DNA of 64,000 nt from Hungatella effluvii (GCF_003201875.1 NZ_QJKD01000003.1:310001-374000), one strand, 5' to 3'. Shown: positions 52,357 to 62,062, counted from the stretch's first letter. The notes: generated by a model not told the origin, from the letters alone. Translations and numbers: made by a program.

Positions 52357-54354
52357 ATGAAAAACAAAACAAAATCAGTATTGGCAGCTTTCCACTCCAA
52401 ATTCGCGGCAGCCCTGCCAATTATTCTTTTTTTCCTTTTTTTATTTTACTCTACGATCCTATTATTCGGCATTTCCTATTCAATCCTCGTATCGGTGGTT
52501 ACAATCCTGTTCAAGGTCAATTATCGGAAATATCTAACAGTCCGGCAGCTGATCGTTCTTGTGGGGACGCAGTTTTTGATGGCTCTTCTCAGCTTTTTTG
52601 CCTCCCTCAACGTTGCGCTCTGCATTCTTCTCAATCTGACCGTTCCCTTTCTGCTGGTTTTTCTCCAGACCTCGCAGTTTAATCCGCTGGGATATTTTGC
52701 AAATGCCATGTGCTTTGTCTTTCTTCAGCTGCGGCCGGTCGGGTGGGAGGGACTGGCCATGCAGATGGGGGCGCTGGCCTACGGTCTGGCAGTTCTGACC
52801 ATCATACTGTTCTTCTGTTCGTTTCAGAATAGAAAAAATGACCATTTTGCTGCTGCCAAAAAGGGGCTCCTGCTCCTGGCGGCCGCGCTGCACGCTCAGA
52901 TTGAGCAGATGTCCCCCACCGCAGAACAAACAGCCCCCTCCGGCAGTCAGGCTTCCGGACAGATGGATACCATCTTTCCAATCCTCCAGGAACTTTACGG
53001 AGAAGCCTACAAAAGCAGGGGCCTCACCTATGTGGTAAGCCCCCAGGGGAAAATTCAGTATATGTTTGCGCTGCTGTTTCAGCGTGCCGTGTATTTTCTG
53101 ACAAATCCGTACCAGGCAGCCACGCTCTCTGACCAGACCTGCCATGACTTGTTGGAACGCCTGGCCCGATATATGGAGGCCGCGGGAAACGGCGGTTTTG
53201 AACGGAAGGAACTGGTCAACACAGGAAATAAGCTTCTGGCCGAAGCGGAGGAACGCGATGAAATCCCCTGCATTTTTGTTCAGAATTTTCTCCGTCTCTT
53301 CCTGCTGATCCTGGAAAACATTCGACAGACAGATGAAAAAAAGAGTCCTCCCTGTTGGAGACTTCCCAGCTACCGCCGCCCCTTAAGGAAACTGTTTGGC
53401 CAAATAAAATCGGATGCATTTGAGACGCGTTTTGCGCTTCGTCTCAGCGTAGTTTTGACAGTTGGCTTTACTTACAGCATGGTCAGCCAGGCAAATCATG
53501 GTTACTGGCTCGTGCTGAACGCCTTCCTGCTGCTCCGCCCCATGTATGAGGAAAGCGCCACGCGCATCAAGACTCGCTTTATCGGCACACTGGCGGGCTG
53601 TCTTATCCTGCAGTTTCTTCTCCCGCTGTTCCATGGAACCGGCTGGCATTTTGTACTGGCGACCGTTATGGCGACAGGGCTTTATATGGAAACAGCCGGA
53701 ACCTGGAAGCAGGCTCTGTTCTCCACCTGCTTTGCCCTGACCCTTACCACGCTGGCACTCCCACAGATGCTGGCTGCTGAGCTCCGTATCCTATATGTCG
53801 TCGCTGCGATGGTGCTGGTACTTCTCGTAAACCGTTTTGTATTTCCAACACACCAGAAGGGACAGTACCGCTACAACCTGTATCAGCTGTTCCACACACA
53901 CCACGTTTACCTTCGCCTGCTGGAGCACAGCCTGACCGCGCCTCTGGATTATGGAGTCATCTGCGATGTCCAGATCCATTACCATCTGATTCACGACCAG
54001 ATTATCCAGTATTTGAAAAAGGCGGGAAATGAGGATTCGGCCTTTATCAAAAAACTTCTATGGATTTCCTGGCACATGATATCCGAGGCGGAACAGATGC
54101 TTTTCTTAATCAACAACCGAAAAGCCAGTGCGGTTAATTCCGTACAAATGGAAGACTATCTGGCCTTTACCGCCTGTATTTTAAGCGAAATCCAGGAGAT
54201 GCTTCATATGAAAGCTGACAGGAATCGCACCGTATCCCCGGAGATCATCTATAAACGGACGATGGAAGGGGAACCCCGTTTATCTGTGTTGATGGAACAG
54301 TATTCCAAACAATTGTCTGAGATGTATCGTTGTGTCTGCAGTCATAACGGGTGA
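52357..54354 (+). CDS. FUSC-family membrane protein (YccS/aromatic exporter-like)
   Basis: A 665-residue protein with two hydrophobic blocks of about six helices each (residues 20-155 and 350-500) separated by cytoplasmic regions, the FUSC fold of AaeB-like aromatic-acid exporters. FALRLSVVLTVGFTYSMVSQANHGYWLVLNAFLLL is the second block. The ATG at 52357 is preferred since AAGGAG touches the ATG at 52345. The exported compound is unknown. Confidence 0.85.
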   Translation: MKNKTKSVLAAFHSKFAAALPIILFFLFLFYSTILLFGISYSILVSVVTILFKVNYRKYLTVRQLIVLVGTQFLMALLSFFASLNVALCILLNLTVPFLLVFLQTSQFNPLGYFANAMCFVFLQLRPVGWEGLAMQMGALAYGLAVLTIILFFCSFQNRKNDHFAAAKKGLLLLAAALHAQIEQMSPTAEQTAPSGSQASGQMDTIFPILQELYGEAYKSRGLTYVVSPQGKIQYMFALLFQRAVYFLTNPYQAATLSDQTCHDLLERLARYMEAAGNGGFERKELVNTGNKLLAEAEERDEIPCIFVQNFLRLFLLILENIRQTDEKKSPPCWRLPSYRRPLRKLFGQIKSDAFETRFALRLSVVLTVGFTYSMVSQANHGYWLVLNAFLLLRPMYEESATRIKTRFIGTLAGCLILQFLLPLFHGTGWHFVLATVMATGLYMETAGTWKQALFSTCFALTLTTLALPQMLAAELRILYVVAAMVLVLLVNRFVFPTHQKGQYRYNLYQLFHTHHVYLRLLEHSLTAPLDYGVICDVQIHYHLIHDQIIQYLKKAGNEDSAFIKKLLWISWHMISEAEQMLFLINNRKASAVNSVQMEDYLAFTACILSEIQEMLHMKADRNRTVSPEIIYKRTMEGEPRLSVLMEQYSKQLSEMYRCVCSHNG

Positions 54355-54515
54355 GGCGATGAGGGGCGGTGATGATGCCTGCAGTGATGGTCTCGACAGC
54401 ATGATATCGGCAGCGATGGAGTCTATCACCAAGCTAAAAATAATATCTCCGCCCCGAACGTCACCGTACGTCTATCTCCTCTGCGATCTGTTTAACCGCT
54501 TTATTTTATATCCTT

Positions 54516-55043
54516 TTAGAACTTCAGCCTGCACTCTACCCCATCGTAACGGTGTTTTCCTTCGTTGGCCTCATAGGGAATCTCTCTGCTGTACCGGAAA
54601 CCCAGCTTTTCCATTACACGGCCCGACGCCGGATTCTCCTTTGCATACCTGCCCACCAGTTCCTTTACCTTCAGGACATTCTTTGCAAAATCCACAGTTA
54701 CTTCCATAGTTTCTGTCGCATATCCATAGCCCCAGTATTCTTTGCCGAAATTATAACCTATTTCAAATAAATGGTATTCCTCTTCGTAATAAACAAGTCC
54801 GGTTCCGATCAGTTCCCCAGTCGCTTTAAGCACCACGGCCCAGCGGTACCACTGATCCGATGGTATCTGAGAGACTTCGAAGGCAGCCCACTGCCTGGTC
54901 TTCTCAACGTCATTATGACTGCTCCAGAACATATACCGCGCCACCTCCGAATCGCTTTCCCAGCAATCGAAGACCCGCTGTGCATCTGCTTCGCAAAATG
55001 GCCGCAAAAGCAGCCTTTCCGCCTCTAATACAGGTGTTTTCAT
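54516..55043 (-). CDS. GNAT acetyltransferase, RimJ/RimL-like
   Basis: A 175-residue GNAT protein with LEAERLLLRPFCEADAQRVF, then YNFGKEYWGYGYATETM (acetyl-CoA loop) and RYAKENPASGRVMEKLGFRY. It is close to Firmicutes ribosomal-protein-type N-acetyltransferases; substrate unknown. Confidence 0.88.
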   Translation of the reverse strand: MKTPVLEAERLLLRPFCEADAQRVFDCWESDSEVARYMFWSSHNDVEKTRQWAAFEVSQIPSDQWYRWAVVLKATGELIGTGLVYYEEEYHLFEIGYNFGKEYWGYGYATETMEVTVDFAKNVLKVKELVGRYAKENPASGRVMEKLGFRYSREIPYEANEGKHRYDGVECRLKF

Positions 55044-55157
55044 CTTATTTTCCTTCCCTGGGCTTCCATATAAGGCCCTTTCATCGTTTCGCTCATTTTA
55101 ACACACGCAGGCCCTTTTTACTATCTGTATCAGCGTATTGATTAGTCACCAGGTCTT

Positions 55158-56864
55158 TTAGCGATCATTTACGAGCTGCAGTAACGTTTCCACCGCATGC
55201 TCCATCGCTATTTTCTCTGAAAAGCTCTTATCCCTGGAAGCCACCTCCAGAATATTCTGTTTCAGATTCCTCGGGCTGACAATGACTCGCAGCGGAACTC
55301 CCAGCAGATCCGCATCGGAAAACATGATGCCGGCGCTTACCTGGCGGTCGTCATAGATCACCTCCACGCCCCTGCTCTGCAATTCCTCATACAGGCGGTC
55401 CGCATACTCTCTGACTTCTTCATGGTCCGGCCGGACAGCACATAAATGAATCTGCCACGGTGCAATTTCCTTTGGCCAAATCGGTCCAAATTCATCATGG
55501 TGCGCCTCACATACAGCGGCAGCAAGCCGGCCCACACCGATCCCGTAGCATCCCATCACCGGATACTGCATACTTCCGTCCTTTGCCACATACGTCATAT
55601 CCATAGCTTTTGTATACTTTGTACCTAACTGGAAAATATTTCCGACCTCAATACCGCGTGAAATCTTAATTGCTGCCTTCCCGCAGTGAGGACAAATTCC
55701 TCCTTCGGTGATCTTCGCAAAGTCATGGTATTCTGCGCTGCCCGCATCCCGTTTCATATCCAGCCCGGTATAGTGGTATTCACAGATATTGGCGCCGCAG
55801 GATAAATTATTTGCCCCTTCCAGCGAACGGTCAAACAGAACCGTAAAATCCCCCTTTAAGTTGTACGGACCAATATATCCAGCCGTCAGGCCGCTTTCCT
55901 CAGTGATGACTGCCGGGTGAATCTCGTATCCCAGATAATTGGTCAGTTTTGTTTCATTTACTTCCAGATCGCCCCGAATAAACAGGACAATATACCTGTC
56001 GTCAGAATTTCGCTGGTAAACCACTGCCTTACAGGAGCGTTCCTTCCCGGTTTCAAGGAAATGACAGATATCCTCAATCGTGTGTATATCCGGCGTATGA
56101 ACCAGCGACAGTTCATCCGAAATTTCATCCCTGGCACTGCGCACAATGGTTTCCGCCGCTTCCATATTGGCCCGGTATCCGCACTCCCCGCAGATCGCGA
56201 TGGAGTCCTCTCCTATGGGTGTCAAAAGCATAAATTCATGGGAAATGCTGCCTCCCATCATGCCGGAATCCGATGCCACGGATATGACATCAGGAACTCC
56301 CACCCTCTTATAAATCCGCTCATAGGCCTTATAACACCTGTCATAATACGCTTCTAAATCCTCCTGGCTTGTGTGGAACGAGTAGGCGTCCTTCATTGTA
56401 AACTCGCGGACCCGGATCAGTCCCGCCCTCGTACGCGCCTCATCACGAAATTTTGTCTGAATCTGATAGATCATAAAAGGATATTTCAAATAGCTCTGTC
56501 CATATTCCCTCACAAGCTGAACCGCCGCCTCCTCGTGGGTCATACCGAGAACCAGAGGGCTGCCTCCCCGGTCGGCAAACCGGAGCAGTTCTTTTCCAAT
56601 GCTCTCATACCGGCCAGACTCCTGCCATAAGGAGGCCGGCATCACAACAGGAAACTGTACCTCCTGCCCATCGATTGCATCCATTTCCTCCCGCATAATC
56701 ACTTCAATCTTACGAGTAATCCTCTTTAAAGGCGTATACGACGAATAAATACCATTTGCCACATACTTCATATAACCGCCGCGGACCATCAGCGCATGGC
56801 TGTTCACGACACAGTCCGCGGGACGTTCTTTAAAACGATCCCCTACAAGTTTTTCCAGTTTCAT
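55158..56864 (-). CDS. proS: Prolyl-tRNA synthetase
   Basis: A 568-residue class-II synthetase that charges tRNA-Pro. Motif 1 lies around MREEMDAIDGQEVQFPVVMP, motif 2 TKFRDEARTRAGLIRVREFTMKD, and motif 3 GCYGIGVGRLAAA; the YbaK-like editing insert (about residues 220-380) is present. The ATG at 56864 has GGGAGG 6-7 nt upstream, so the frame from 56894 is not used. Expression is controlled by the T-box in its leader. Confidence 0.95.
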   Translation of the reverse strand: MKLEKLVGDRFKERPADCVVNSHALMVRGGYMKYVANGIYSSYTPLKRITRKIEVIMREEMDAIDGQEVQFPVVMPASLWQESGRYESIGKELLRFADRGGSPLVLGMTHEEAAVQLVREYGQSYLKYPFMIYQIQTKFRDEARTRAGLIRVREFTMKDAYSFHTSQEDLEAYYDRCYKAYERIYKRVGVPDVISVASDSGMMGGSISHEFMLLTPIGEDSIAICGECGYRANMEAAETIVRSARDEISDELSLVHTPDIHTIEDICHFLETGKERSCKAVVYQRNSDDRYIVLFIRGDLEVNETKLTNYLGYEIHPAVITEESGLTAGYIGPYNLKGDFTVLFDRSLEGANNLSCGANICEYHYTGLDMKRDAGSAEYHDFAKITEGGICPHCGKAAIKISRGIEVGNIFQLGTKYTKAMDMTYVAKDGSMQYPVMGCYGIGVGRLAAAVCEAHHDEFGPIWPKEIAPWQIHLCAVRPDHEEVREYADRLYEELQSRGVEVIYDDRQVSAGIMFSDADLLGVPLRVIVSPRNLKQNILEVASRDKSFSEKIAMEHAVETLLQLVNDR

Positions 56865-56896
56865 ATGATTTCCTCCCTTTTTCATTTTCCACAAAC

Positions 56897-57180
56897 TAAA
56901 AAACGCCCCAAGCTGACACTCATCAGCTTAGGGCGAACTGTATAAAAGTCCGTGGTACCACCTAAATTCGGAATAAATCCGCGCTCGCGAGTACGGGGCA
57001 AACTGCCAGATACTCTTTCTCTGTGACGGGAGAACCCGGCGAAACCTACTGGGAAATCTACGTTCCGTTCAGCCCACAGCTCAAAGACCGGTTCGCTACT
57101 CCTTCAATGAAAGCTCGCACCAACCGCTTTCTCTCTGTAAAGTCCGGAATACCTACTATTTCTTATCATCGCTTTTTGTA
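56897..57180 (-). ncRNA. T-box leader of proS
   Basis: The conserved T-box AGGTGGTACCACGG lies at 56950-56963, preceded by a long structured stem I region (from about 57180) with GGAGTAGCGAACC. The terminator is CGCCCCAAGCTGA paired with TCAGCTTAGGGCG (56904-56935) plus a T-run at 56897-56903. Uncharged tRNA-Pro should stabilise the antiterminator and turn on proS. I could not place the specifier codon with certainty. Confidence 0.93.
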
Positions 57181-57367
57181 TTTGATTACATGCACAATAG
57201 CACAAATGAAGGGAGGTGTCAAGACCTGATGGTATTTTATGTTTTGTACGAAATGAAAGTATGCCGAATTGTTATTCAGAATATGTCATTGCTATCTAGA
57301 ATCGTATGATTACTATTTTGAAAGCGGCACACTGTTAATTACTTCTTAAGTTTATAACAAATTCTCA

Positions 57368-57419
57368 TTGACAAAGCGACACATATGTCGCATAATACAA
57401 AAAGAGACATGCGTGTCGC
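57368..57419 (+). promoter_or_regulatory. tetR promoter with two operator palindromes
   Basis: -35 TTGACA (57368-57373) and -10 CATAAT (57391-57396), 17 bp apart. GCGACACATATGTCGC (57376-57391) fills the spacer and GAGACATGCGTGTCGC (57404-57419) covers the start region; centres are 28 bp apart. Both fit the pattern GCGACA-N4-TGTCGC. Confidence 0.82.
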
Positions 57420-57436
57420 AAAGGAGAATACTGAAA

Positions 57437-58051
57437 ATGGGAATTAAGGGAGATCAAACCAAGCAGCTCATCTGTATGGAGGCATTTAAACTTTTTACTG
57501 AAAAAGGCTACAAAGATGTGACTATGAAAGATATTTGCGAAAATACAGGACTTAGCCGCGGGGGACTGTATCGCCATTATGAAAGTACCGAACAAATTTT
57601 TCTCGAAATTGTAAATTTTCTTATGGGAAATCAGCAAAATGAATTTTCTGAAAAAATGCAGAAAGGTACACCAGCAGCAGAAATTCTTTGTGATGTTTTA
57701 ATGAGATACGAAAAAGAAATGTTAGACCAATGTTCCTCTTTAAGCATTGCCATCTATGAATTCTTCAGCAATCCGAATATATCCAAAAGCGATAATTCCA
57801 TTACTCAGCAATATCTCGATTCGAAAAATATGTGGGTTGACTTTATCCAGTACGGTATGAAACGAAAGGAATTTAAGACGGTAAACCCGGAGGCAATCTT
57901 TGATTTGATTGTATTTTCCTATCAGGGAGTAAGAATGTATGGTGTCATGATGGATATTGATACAAATATTCCAAAAAGAATTATTGAGCAAATAAAGCTT
58001 TTATTATTACCAGAAAGTGAGGAGATACCATATGAAAACAGTATTTTATAG
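57437..58051 (+). CDS. TetR/AcrR-family regulator
   Basis: A 204-residue regulator with an N-terminal TetR HTH (EAFKLFTEKGYKDVTMKDIC and NTGLSRGGLYRHYEST) and a helical ligand domain. The ATG at 57437 has AAAGGAG 10 nt upstream; 57368 is a false start inside the promoter. It probably represses itself and the overlapping nucleoside phosphorylase gene through two operators. Confidence 0.9.
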   Translation: MGIKGDQTKQLICMEAFKLFTEKGYKDVTMKDICENTGLSRGGLYRHYESTEQIFLEIVNFLMGNQQNEFSEKMQKGTPAAEILCDVLMRYEKEMLDQCSSLSIAIYEFFSNPNISKSDNSITQQYLDSKNMWVDFIQYGMKRKEFKTVNPEAIFDLIVFSYQGVRMYGVMMDIDTNIPKRIIEQIKLLLLPESEEIPYENSIL

Positions 58052-58820
58052 TAATCGTACAATGGATCGTGCTATTTTAAATCCGACTGATACGGTAAAG
58101 CCGGTCGAAAATTTCCCGGAAGTCTGTATATCTACATTTTCAAAGCGAATTATAGATAAAGTTTCTACTCAGAGCAATGCTGAAGTAATTACCAATTTAA
58201 TTACTGCAAATGGAGAAAATCCAGTCTATAAAATTACGTATGGAGGAAAAGAGTTTGCATTCTACCTTTCATTAGTCGGTGCCCCTGCCAGTGTGAGCTG
58301 TTTTGAAGAAGTAATTGCTTCCGGGGCAAAAAAATTTGTTTTCTTCGGCTGCTGCGGTGTATTGGATGACGATACCGTCCAGCACAATTTAATCGTCCCT
58401 ACCGGGGCAGTACGAGATGAAGGAACGAGTTACCATTATTTAGCGCCGAGCGAAGAAATAGCCCCGGACCAGGAAATAACAAAACATTTAACAGAAAGTC
58501 TGAAGAGGTGTGGCTGTCCTTATACTACAGGAAAAATATGGACAACAGATGGTATCTACCGAGAAACCTTGAACACAATTACGGAGCGCAAAGAAGCTGG
58601 CTGTATCGCCGTTGATATGGAATACTCGGCTTTATTGGCCGCTGCGAAATACAGGCATATTCCGTTTGTTCAGTTTTTTTATAGTGCAGACAGCCTGGAT
58701 CATGGGGAATGGGAACAAAGAGATTTGACCGACTATGGAGTAGATAATGCTGAGAAATATTTTATGCTGGCTTTAGAGTGCGGATTGGCTCTTTATCGGG
58801 ATTGCGATATGGTAAAATGA
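58032..58820 (+). CDS. Nucleoside phosphorylase (PNP/UDP family)
   Basis: A 262-residue phosphorylase of the PNP_UDP_1 family. Phosphate and nucleoside motifs are visible: FGCCGVLDDD, VRDEGTSYHYL, and CIAVDMEYSALLAAA. The sequence is closest in style to uridine phosphorylases, substrate not certain. GAGGAG precedes the ATG, which overlaps the TetR stop by 20 nt, so the two are translationally coupled. Its job may be detoxification or salvage of a nucleoside sensed by the TetR protein. Confidence 0.88.
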   Translation: MKTVFYSNRTMDRAILNPTDTVKPVENFPEVCISTFSKRIIDKVSTQSNAEVITNLITANGENPVYKITYGGKEFAFYLSLVGAPASVSCFEEVIASGAKKFVFFGCCGVLDDDTVQHNLIVPTGAVRDEGTSYHYLAPSEEIAPDQEITKHLTESLKRCGCPYTTGKIWTTDGIYRETLNTITERKEAGCIAVDMEYSALLAAAKYRHIPFVQFFYSADSLDHGEWEQRDLTDYGVDNAEKYFMLALECGLALYRDCDMVK

Positions 58821-59529
58821 TGGTGTGAGGTTTAGGACATAGAAAATTTATTTTTATAATTTTTTATTTATCTGAAATGGGAAATAAGGTTGTGCCGATT
58901 CCGGTTAATCTTTGATATAGGGGAAGTTTATGATTTACTGATCTGGTGTCTGGATTATGCTGATGTCTGGATTATGCTGGCATATGGATCGCGTCGACAT
59001 ATTGAGACTTTAATGCCGGTATGCTATTTTCATAAACTCAGATTTATGAAGTTGTACGGTACAAAATAGTGATACACGTTTAAAAATATATTAGTTTTCA
59101 AATAATTAGAGCCAAAGCAGAGCCAGGCGATATAAATGGCCTCCGTAAATAGTCATTCTATTAACGTTTTCAGGAGCGCTCCACAAACTTAGATAGAGGC
59201 TGATGGGGGTAATGCGCGGCTGGGCATATTATATCGTCTTTTTTCTACTCTGCCTGACTTCTTTAAGACAGTATTAGTTTCCGGAATAATGCGTACCGTT
59301 TTCGTACCGGATGGGCAAAAAAATCTAGGGAACCCTTGATTTTACTGGGTTCCCGGGAATATGTCTACTATTCAAACTCGGCAAGTCCATAGGTGATTCT
59401 AAACACTTTTGTTTAGATTTTGTGATTTTTATGCCTACTTTTTACTTCATTTATACATATTATTTTGACTTGCTGATTTTTTGTTGCCAAAATGTTGCCA
59501 TTCCTTTTACCAGATAGAAAGCAAAACTT
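58821..59529. other. Gene-free AT-rich region, probable element boundary
   Basis: About 700 bp with no credible gene on either strand. Composition changes here from roughly balanced to AT-rich. It holds short direct repeats (CGTACCG twice near 59292-59308; TGTTGCCA twice near 59483-59501) and the hairpin at 59328-59354. No integrase gene or exact flanking repeat could be identified within the window. Confidence 0.5.
59328..59354. repeat. Perfect 8-bp inverted repeat
   Basis: GGGAACCC and GGGTTCCC flank an 11-nt AT-rich loop. No T-run follows on the plus strand; it may be a recombination or termination structure. Confidence 0.55.
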
Positions 59530-60378
59530 CTACTCACCATTAGTTAAAGCAATAAGCGAATTTCCATATATTAAATATTCTTCCCCACTTTTAGTTTGAC
59601 CTGCGCTATAATTCAAATTTAAAGATTCTTTTCTGTAATCCGAAAACAAATTATCTATAAAATCGCATTTATCATAGGTAACTATCCAATTATAATCCAA
59701 TGTTTTAATTATATTTGATAGCTGTGCATGATCCTCATATTTGAACGCGTTTTCGTATAGTGAGGAACCCTTTTTTACATATGGAGGATCGATATTTAAA
59801 AAGATTTCATTTTTAGGATATTGGCAGACTATGTTTAGCAAAAAATCTGTTGCATCTAAATTAAAAAATTCAATATTATTTTTGTACTGACCAATTTTCT
59901 TTATTTTAACAATCAAATCTTTTTTATTATATCTTGCATCAAGACCGTAGTTACCAATCTGTTCTTTTCCTCCAATAGGTCCACCTTTAATAATACCAGA
60001 TACATTACATCTATTTAAAAAAAATGTAGCAAATCCAATTTCTAAATCTGAATATAGATTTTTAGAATTATAAATATTCTTCTGTATATTCCAATTATCT
60101 ATATCAACATTTGTTTGTTCAACCATGCTGCAAATCTCATCTGTTTTAGTCAAACATGAATTCCAAAAACAATACACTCCATAGTCAATGTCGTTGAGGA
60201 CTAGGTAATCTACATCTCCTCTAAATAGTAACCTAAGCGCAAGACCTGATCCACCTGCAAATGGCTCAACATAAATACACCTGTCAGGGTTTCTATTCTT
60301 TTGAATTATTTCATTTATAACTTTATATAATTTCGTTTTCCCACCTGGGTATCTTAGCGGTGAATCTGTTATTGGCAT
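59530..60378 (-). CDS. D12-class DNA adenine methyltransferase (Dam-like)
   Basis: A 282-residue N6-adenine methyltransferase of the Dam/DpnM group. YPGGKTKL (motif X) is at residues 10-17, VEPFAGGSGLAL (SAM-binding motif I) at 37-48 and NIDPPY (catalytic motif IV) at 195-200. The target-recognition region (about 75-150) is not readable by eye. GAGGG precedes the ATG. It is the last gene of an XRE-ParB-like-methylase operon, 16 nt after the preceding stop. Low GC and codon use differ from the chromosomal backbone. Confidence 0.93.
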   Translation of the reverse strand: MPITDSPLRYPGGKTKLYKVINEIIQKNRNPDRCIYVEPFAGGSGLALRLLFRGDVDYLVLNDIDYGVYCFWNSCLTKTDEICSMVEQTNVDIDNWNIQKNIYNSKNLYSDLEIGFATFFLNRCNVSGIIKGGPIGGKEQIGNYGLDARYNKKDLIVKIKKIGQYKNNIEFFNLDATDFLLNIVCQYPKNEIFLNIDPPYVKKGSSLYENAFKYEDHAQLSNIIKTLDYNWIVTYDKCDFIDNLFSDYRKESLNLNYSAGQTKSGEEYLIYGNSLIALTNGE

Positions 60379-60394
60379 TTTCTTACCCTCATTT

Positions 60395-62026
60395 CTAAGA
60401 AATCAAATAATTTATAACGGCTAATAGCCCTTTACGTGGCAATTCAATTAACTCTTTTGCTGGTAAAAGATATTCATCTGGTCTATGTACCACCCAATTT
60501 AATGGATTCACGCTTTTATCATAATCTCTAAATAAATCATTATAATATTCTCTAATATTACTATCTTGAATATAATTTGGCAAATTTATTGAGTAATTTT
60601 TTATAATTGCATTTAATTTATTTGCAACTCCATTCTTAGATATATTTTCCCAAATCAACTTATTTTGACCCTGTATTTTAGTTTTTTTAGAGTAGTAAAT
60701 AAACGAATGCTCAATTACCGTTCTCATCAGAAATGTTGCTGCAATTGGAAATGTCTCAACCAATCTCCTATTAGAAAACAACTGAATTTCTTTGCATACT
60801 CTACTAATTCCGTGAGAATCTGCATCATTTGGATTTAACTTACTATAATCTATTCCTTGAAAAAAGTATGGCAGATTATTTGTTCCACCGGTACTGCTTG
60901 TTCCGCCCTTTGCACCTTTCCCTTTTCCAGTACCTCCTACTTGTTCACCATCTCCAGCTCCACCTTGTGTTCCAGTTCCAGTTTCAGTACTCGTTTCTCC
61001 TTGGTTTCCTTCTCCAGTTTTGGTACCTGAATTTCCCTGATCCCCCTTCCCAGTTTCAGTACCTGTCTCTTCTTGAGGCTCCTTTCCAGTTTCTGTGTTC
61101 GTTTCTCCTTGAGGGTTATCTGTGTTTTCTCCTTGAGTATCCTTTGGATCATTGGAATCCTTATCCGAAGAAGTTTCTTTTTTTACCTTATATGATTCTA
61201 CTATGCTAACAATCTCATCGGCTATATCCATATACTTTGTTCTTGTATTTATAGAGTTTTCAATAAATGCTTTGTTTGTTAAAATATGTATAATTTTGTC
61301 TATACCTTCATCAGATATAAAAGATGATTTTAAATCATAATTATCATCAAAATAAAAGCCTAAATTCTGAGTTGTTTCAGACAAATGGAATAATCGTATT
61401 AATTTATCAGGTTTAATATCTAGTGGACTAAGAATAATACGTTCCTCATCAGTCCAATTCTCATGTTTTAAACCTCTAAGTAAGATTTTATAGTCGCAAA
61501 TGTTTGACTTGATTTTGGTAACCGGCAAAGCTAAAATACTTGAAATTTCTTTAACAGGAACATTATCAATATAATATTCATATGATATACGCCATTTGGA
61601 AACTGATGACCATGTTTTTATACCTTCGATATGCCTTGCTGCAAGATAGGCCATTGCTTCTTTCCGAGTTTGTACTACATCAACTGATATGTTTTCAATT
61701 TCTTTCAAAAATCTTTCACTCGGTTTTGGAAAACTCCTAAGATATTTATTAGGTATAAGCTCTCTATTTAAAAATAGCTGATATGCACATGTTCTTCTAT
61801 TACCCTCAAGTACAACATTTCTATTATTATCATCAAAAATTATTATTCGTTCCCCTGGTAAAACTGTATCCATTTCTACCATTTTAGTAGCCAGACGCAA
61901 TACATCTTCATGTGATATCATATAATCTCTAATATCTTCTTGAGATGGATTCACATTAATTCTAAATCTAGGATTATCCTCGTCTAAATGTAATTCTAAA
62001 GGTGATATATGTCTTGTTGTATACAA
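60395..62026 (-). CDS. ParB-fold protein with repeat linker and HEPN-like C-terminus
   Basis: A 543-residue protein in three parts. Residues 1-280: a ParB/sulfiredoxin-like N-terminal domain with VVLEGNRRTCAYQLF (ParB box; E74-R78) and a following helical part (VKEISSILALPVTKIKSNIC, HTH-like). Residues 283-384: a low-complexity linker with four 12-residue repeats. Residues 395-543: a helical domain with FLMRTVIEHSF, which fits the HEPN R-x4-H motif (R435, H440), and NWVVHRPDEYL near the end. The start is TTG with AGGAGG 9 nt upstream. A nuclease partner of the methylase is inferred. Confidence 0.72.
   Translation of the reverse strand: MYTTRHISPLELHLDEDNPRFRINVNPSQEDIRDYMISHEDVLRLATKMVEMDTVLPGERIIIFDDNNRNVVLEGNRRTCAYQLFLNRELIPNKYLRSFPKPSERFLKEIENISVDVVQTRKEAMAYLAARHIEGIKTWSSVSKWRISYEYYIDNVPVKEISSILALPVTKIKSNICDYKILLRGLKHENWTDEERIILSPLDIKPDKLIRLFHLSETTQNLGFYFDDNYDLKSSFISDEGIDKIIHILTNKAFIENSINTRTKYMDIADEIVSIVESYKVKKETSSDKDSNDPKDTQGENTDNPQGETNTETGKEPQEETGTETGKGDQGNSGTKTGEGNQGETSTETGTGTQGGAGDGEQVGGTGKGKGAKGGTSSTGGTNNLPYFFQGIDYSKLNPNDADSHGISRVCKEIQLFSNRRLVETFPIAATFLMRTVIEHSFIYYSKKTKIQGQNKLIWENISKNGVANKLNAIIKNYSINLPNYIQDSNIREYYNDLFRDYDKSVNPLNWVVHRPDEYLLPAKELIELPRKGLLAVINYLIS
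60965..61108 (-). repeat. Four in-frame 36-bp repeats in the ParB-like gene
   Basis: Four tandem units encode GETNTETGKEPQ, EETGTETGKGDQ, GNSGTKTGEGNQ and GETSTETGTGTQ. They form the Thr/Glu/Gly-rich linker between the two folded domains and could vary in number by slippage without frameshift. Confidence 0.85.
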
Positions 62027-62062
62027 AGTAACCTTCCTCCTAAGTTAATTTATTTAAATCCA

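Noticed and set aside
52534-53145. 203-residue minus-strand frame opposite FUSC
   Set aside because: Shadow; rich in residues expected from antisense of a hydrophobic protein.
59483-59501. Doubled TGTTGCCA as attachment site
   Set aside because: The two copies are 3 bp apart in the same place, not at opposite ends of an element; no partner copy found in the window.
60829-61209. 126-residue plus-strand frame opposite the ParB-like gene
   Set aside because: It is the antisense image of the repeat linker, a Phe/Leu-rich repeat with no start signal.
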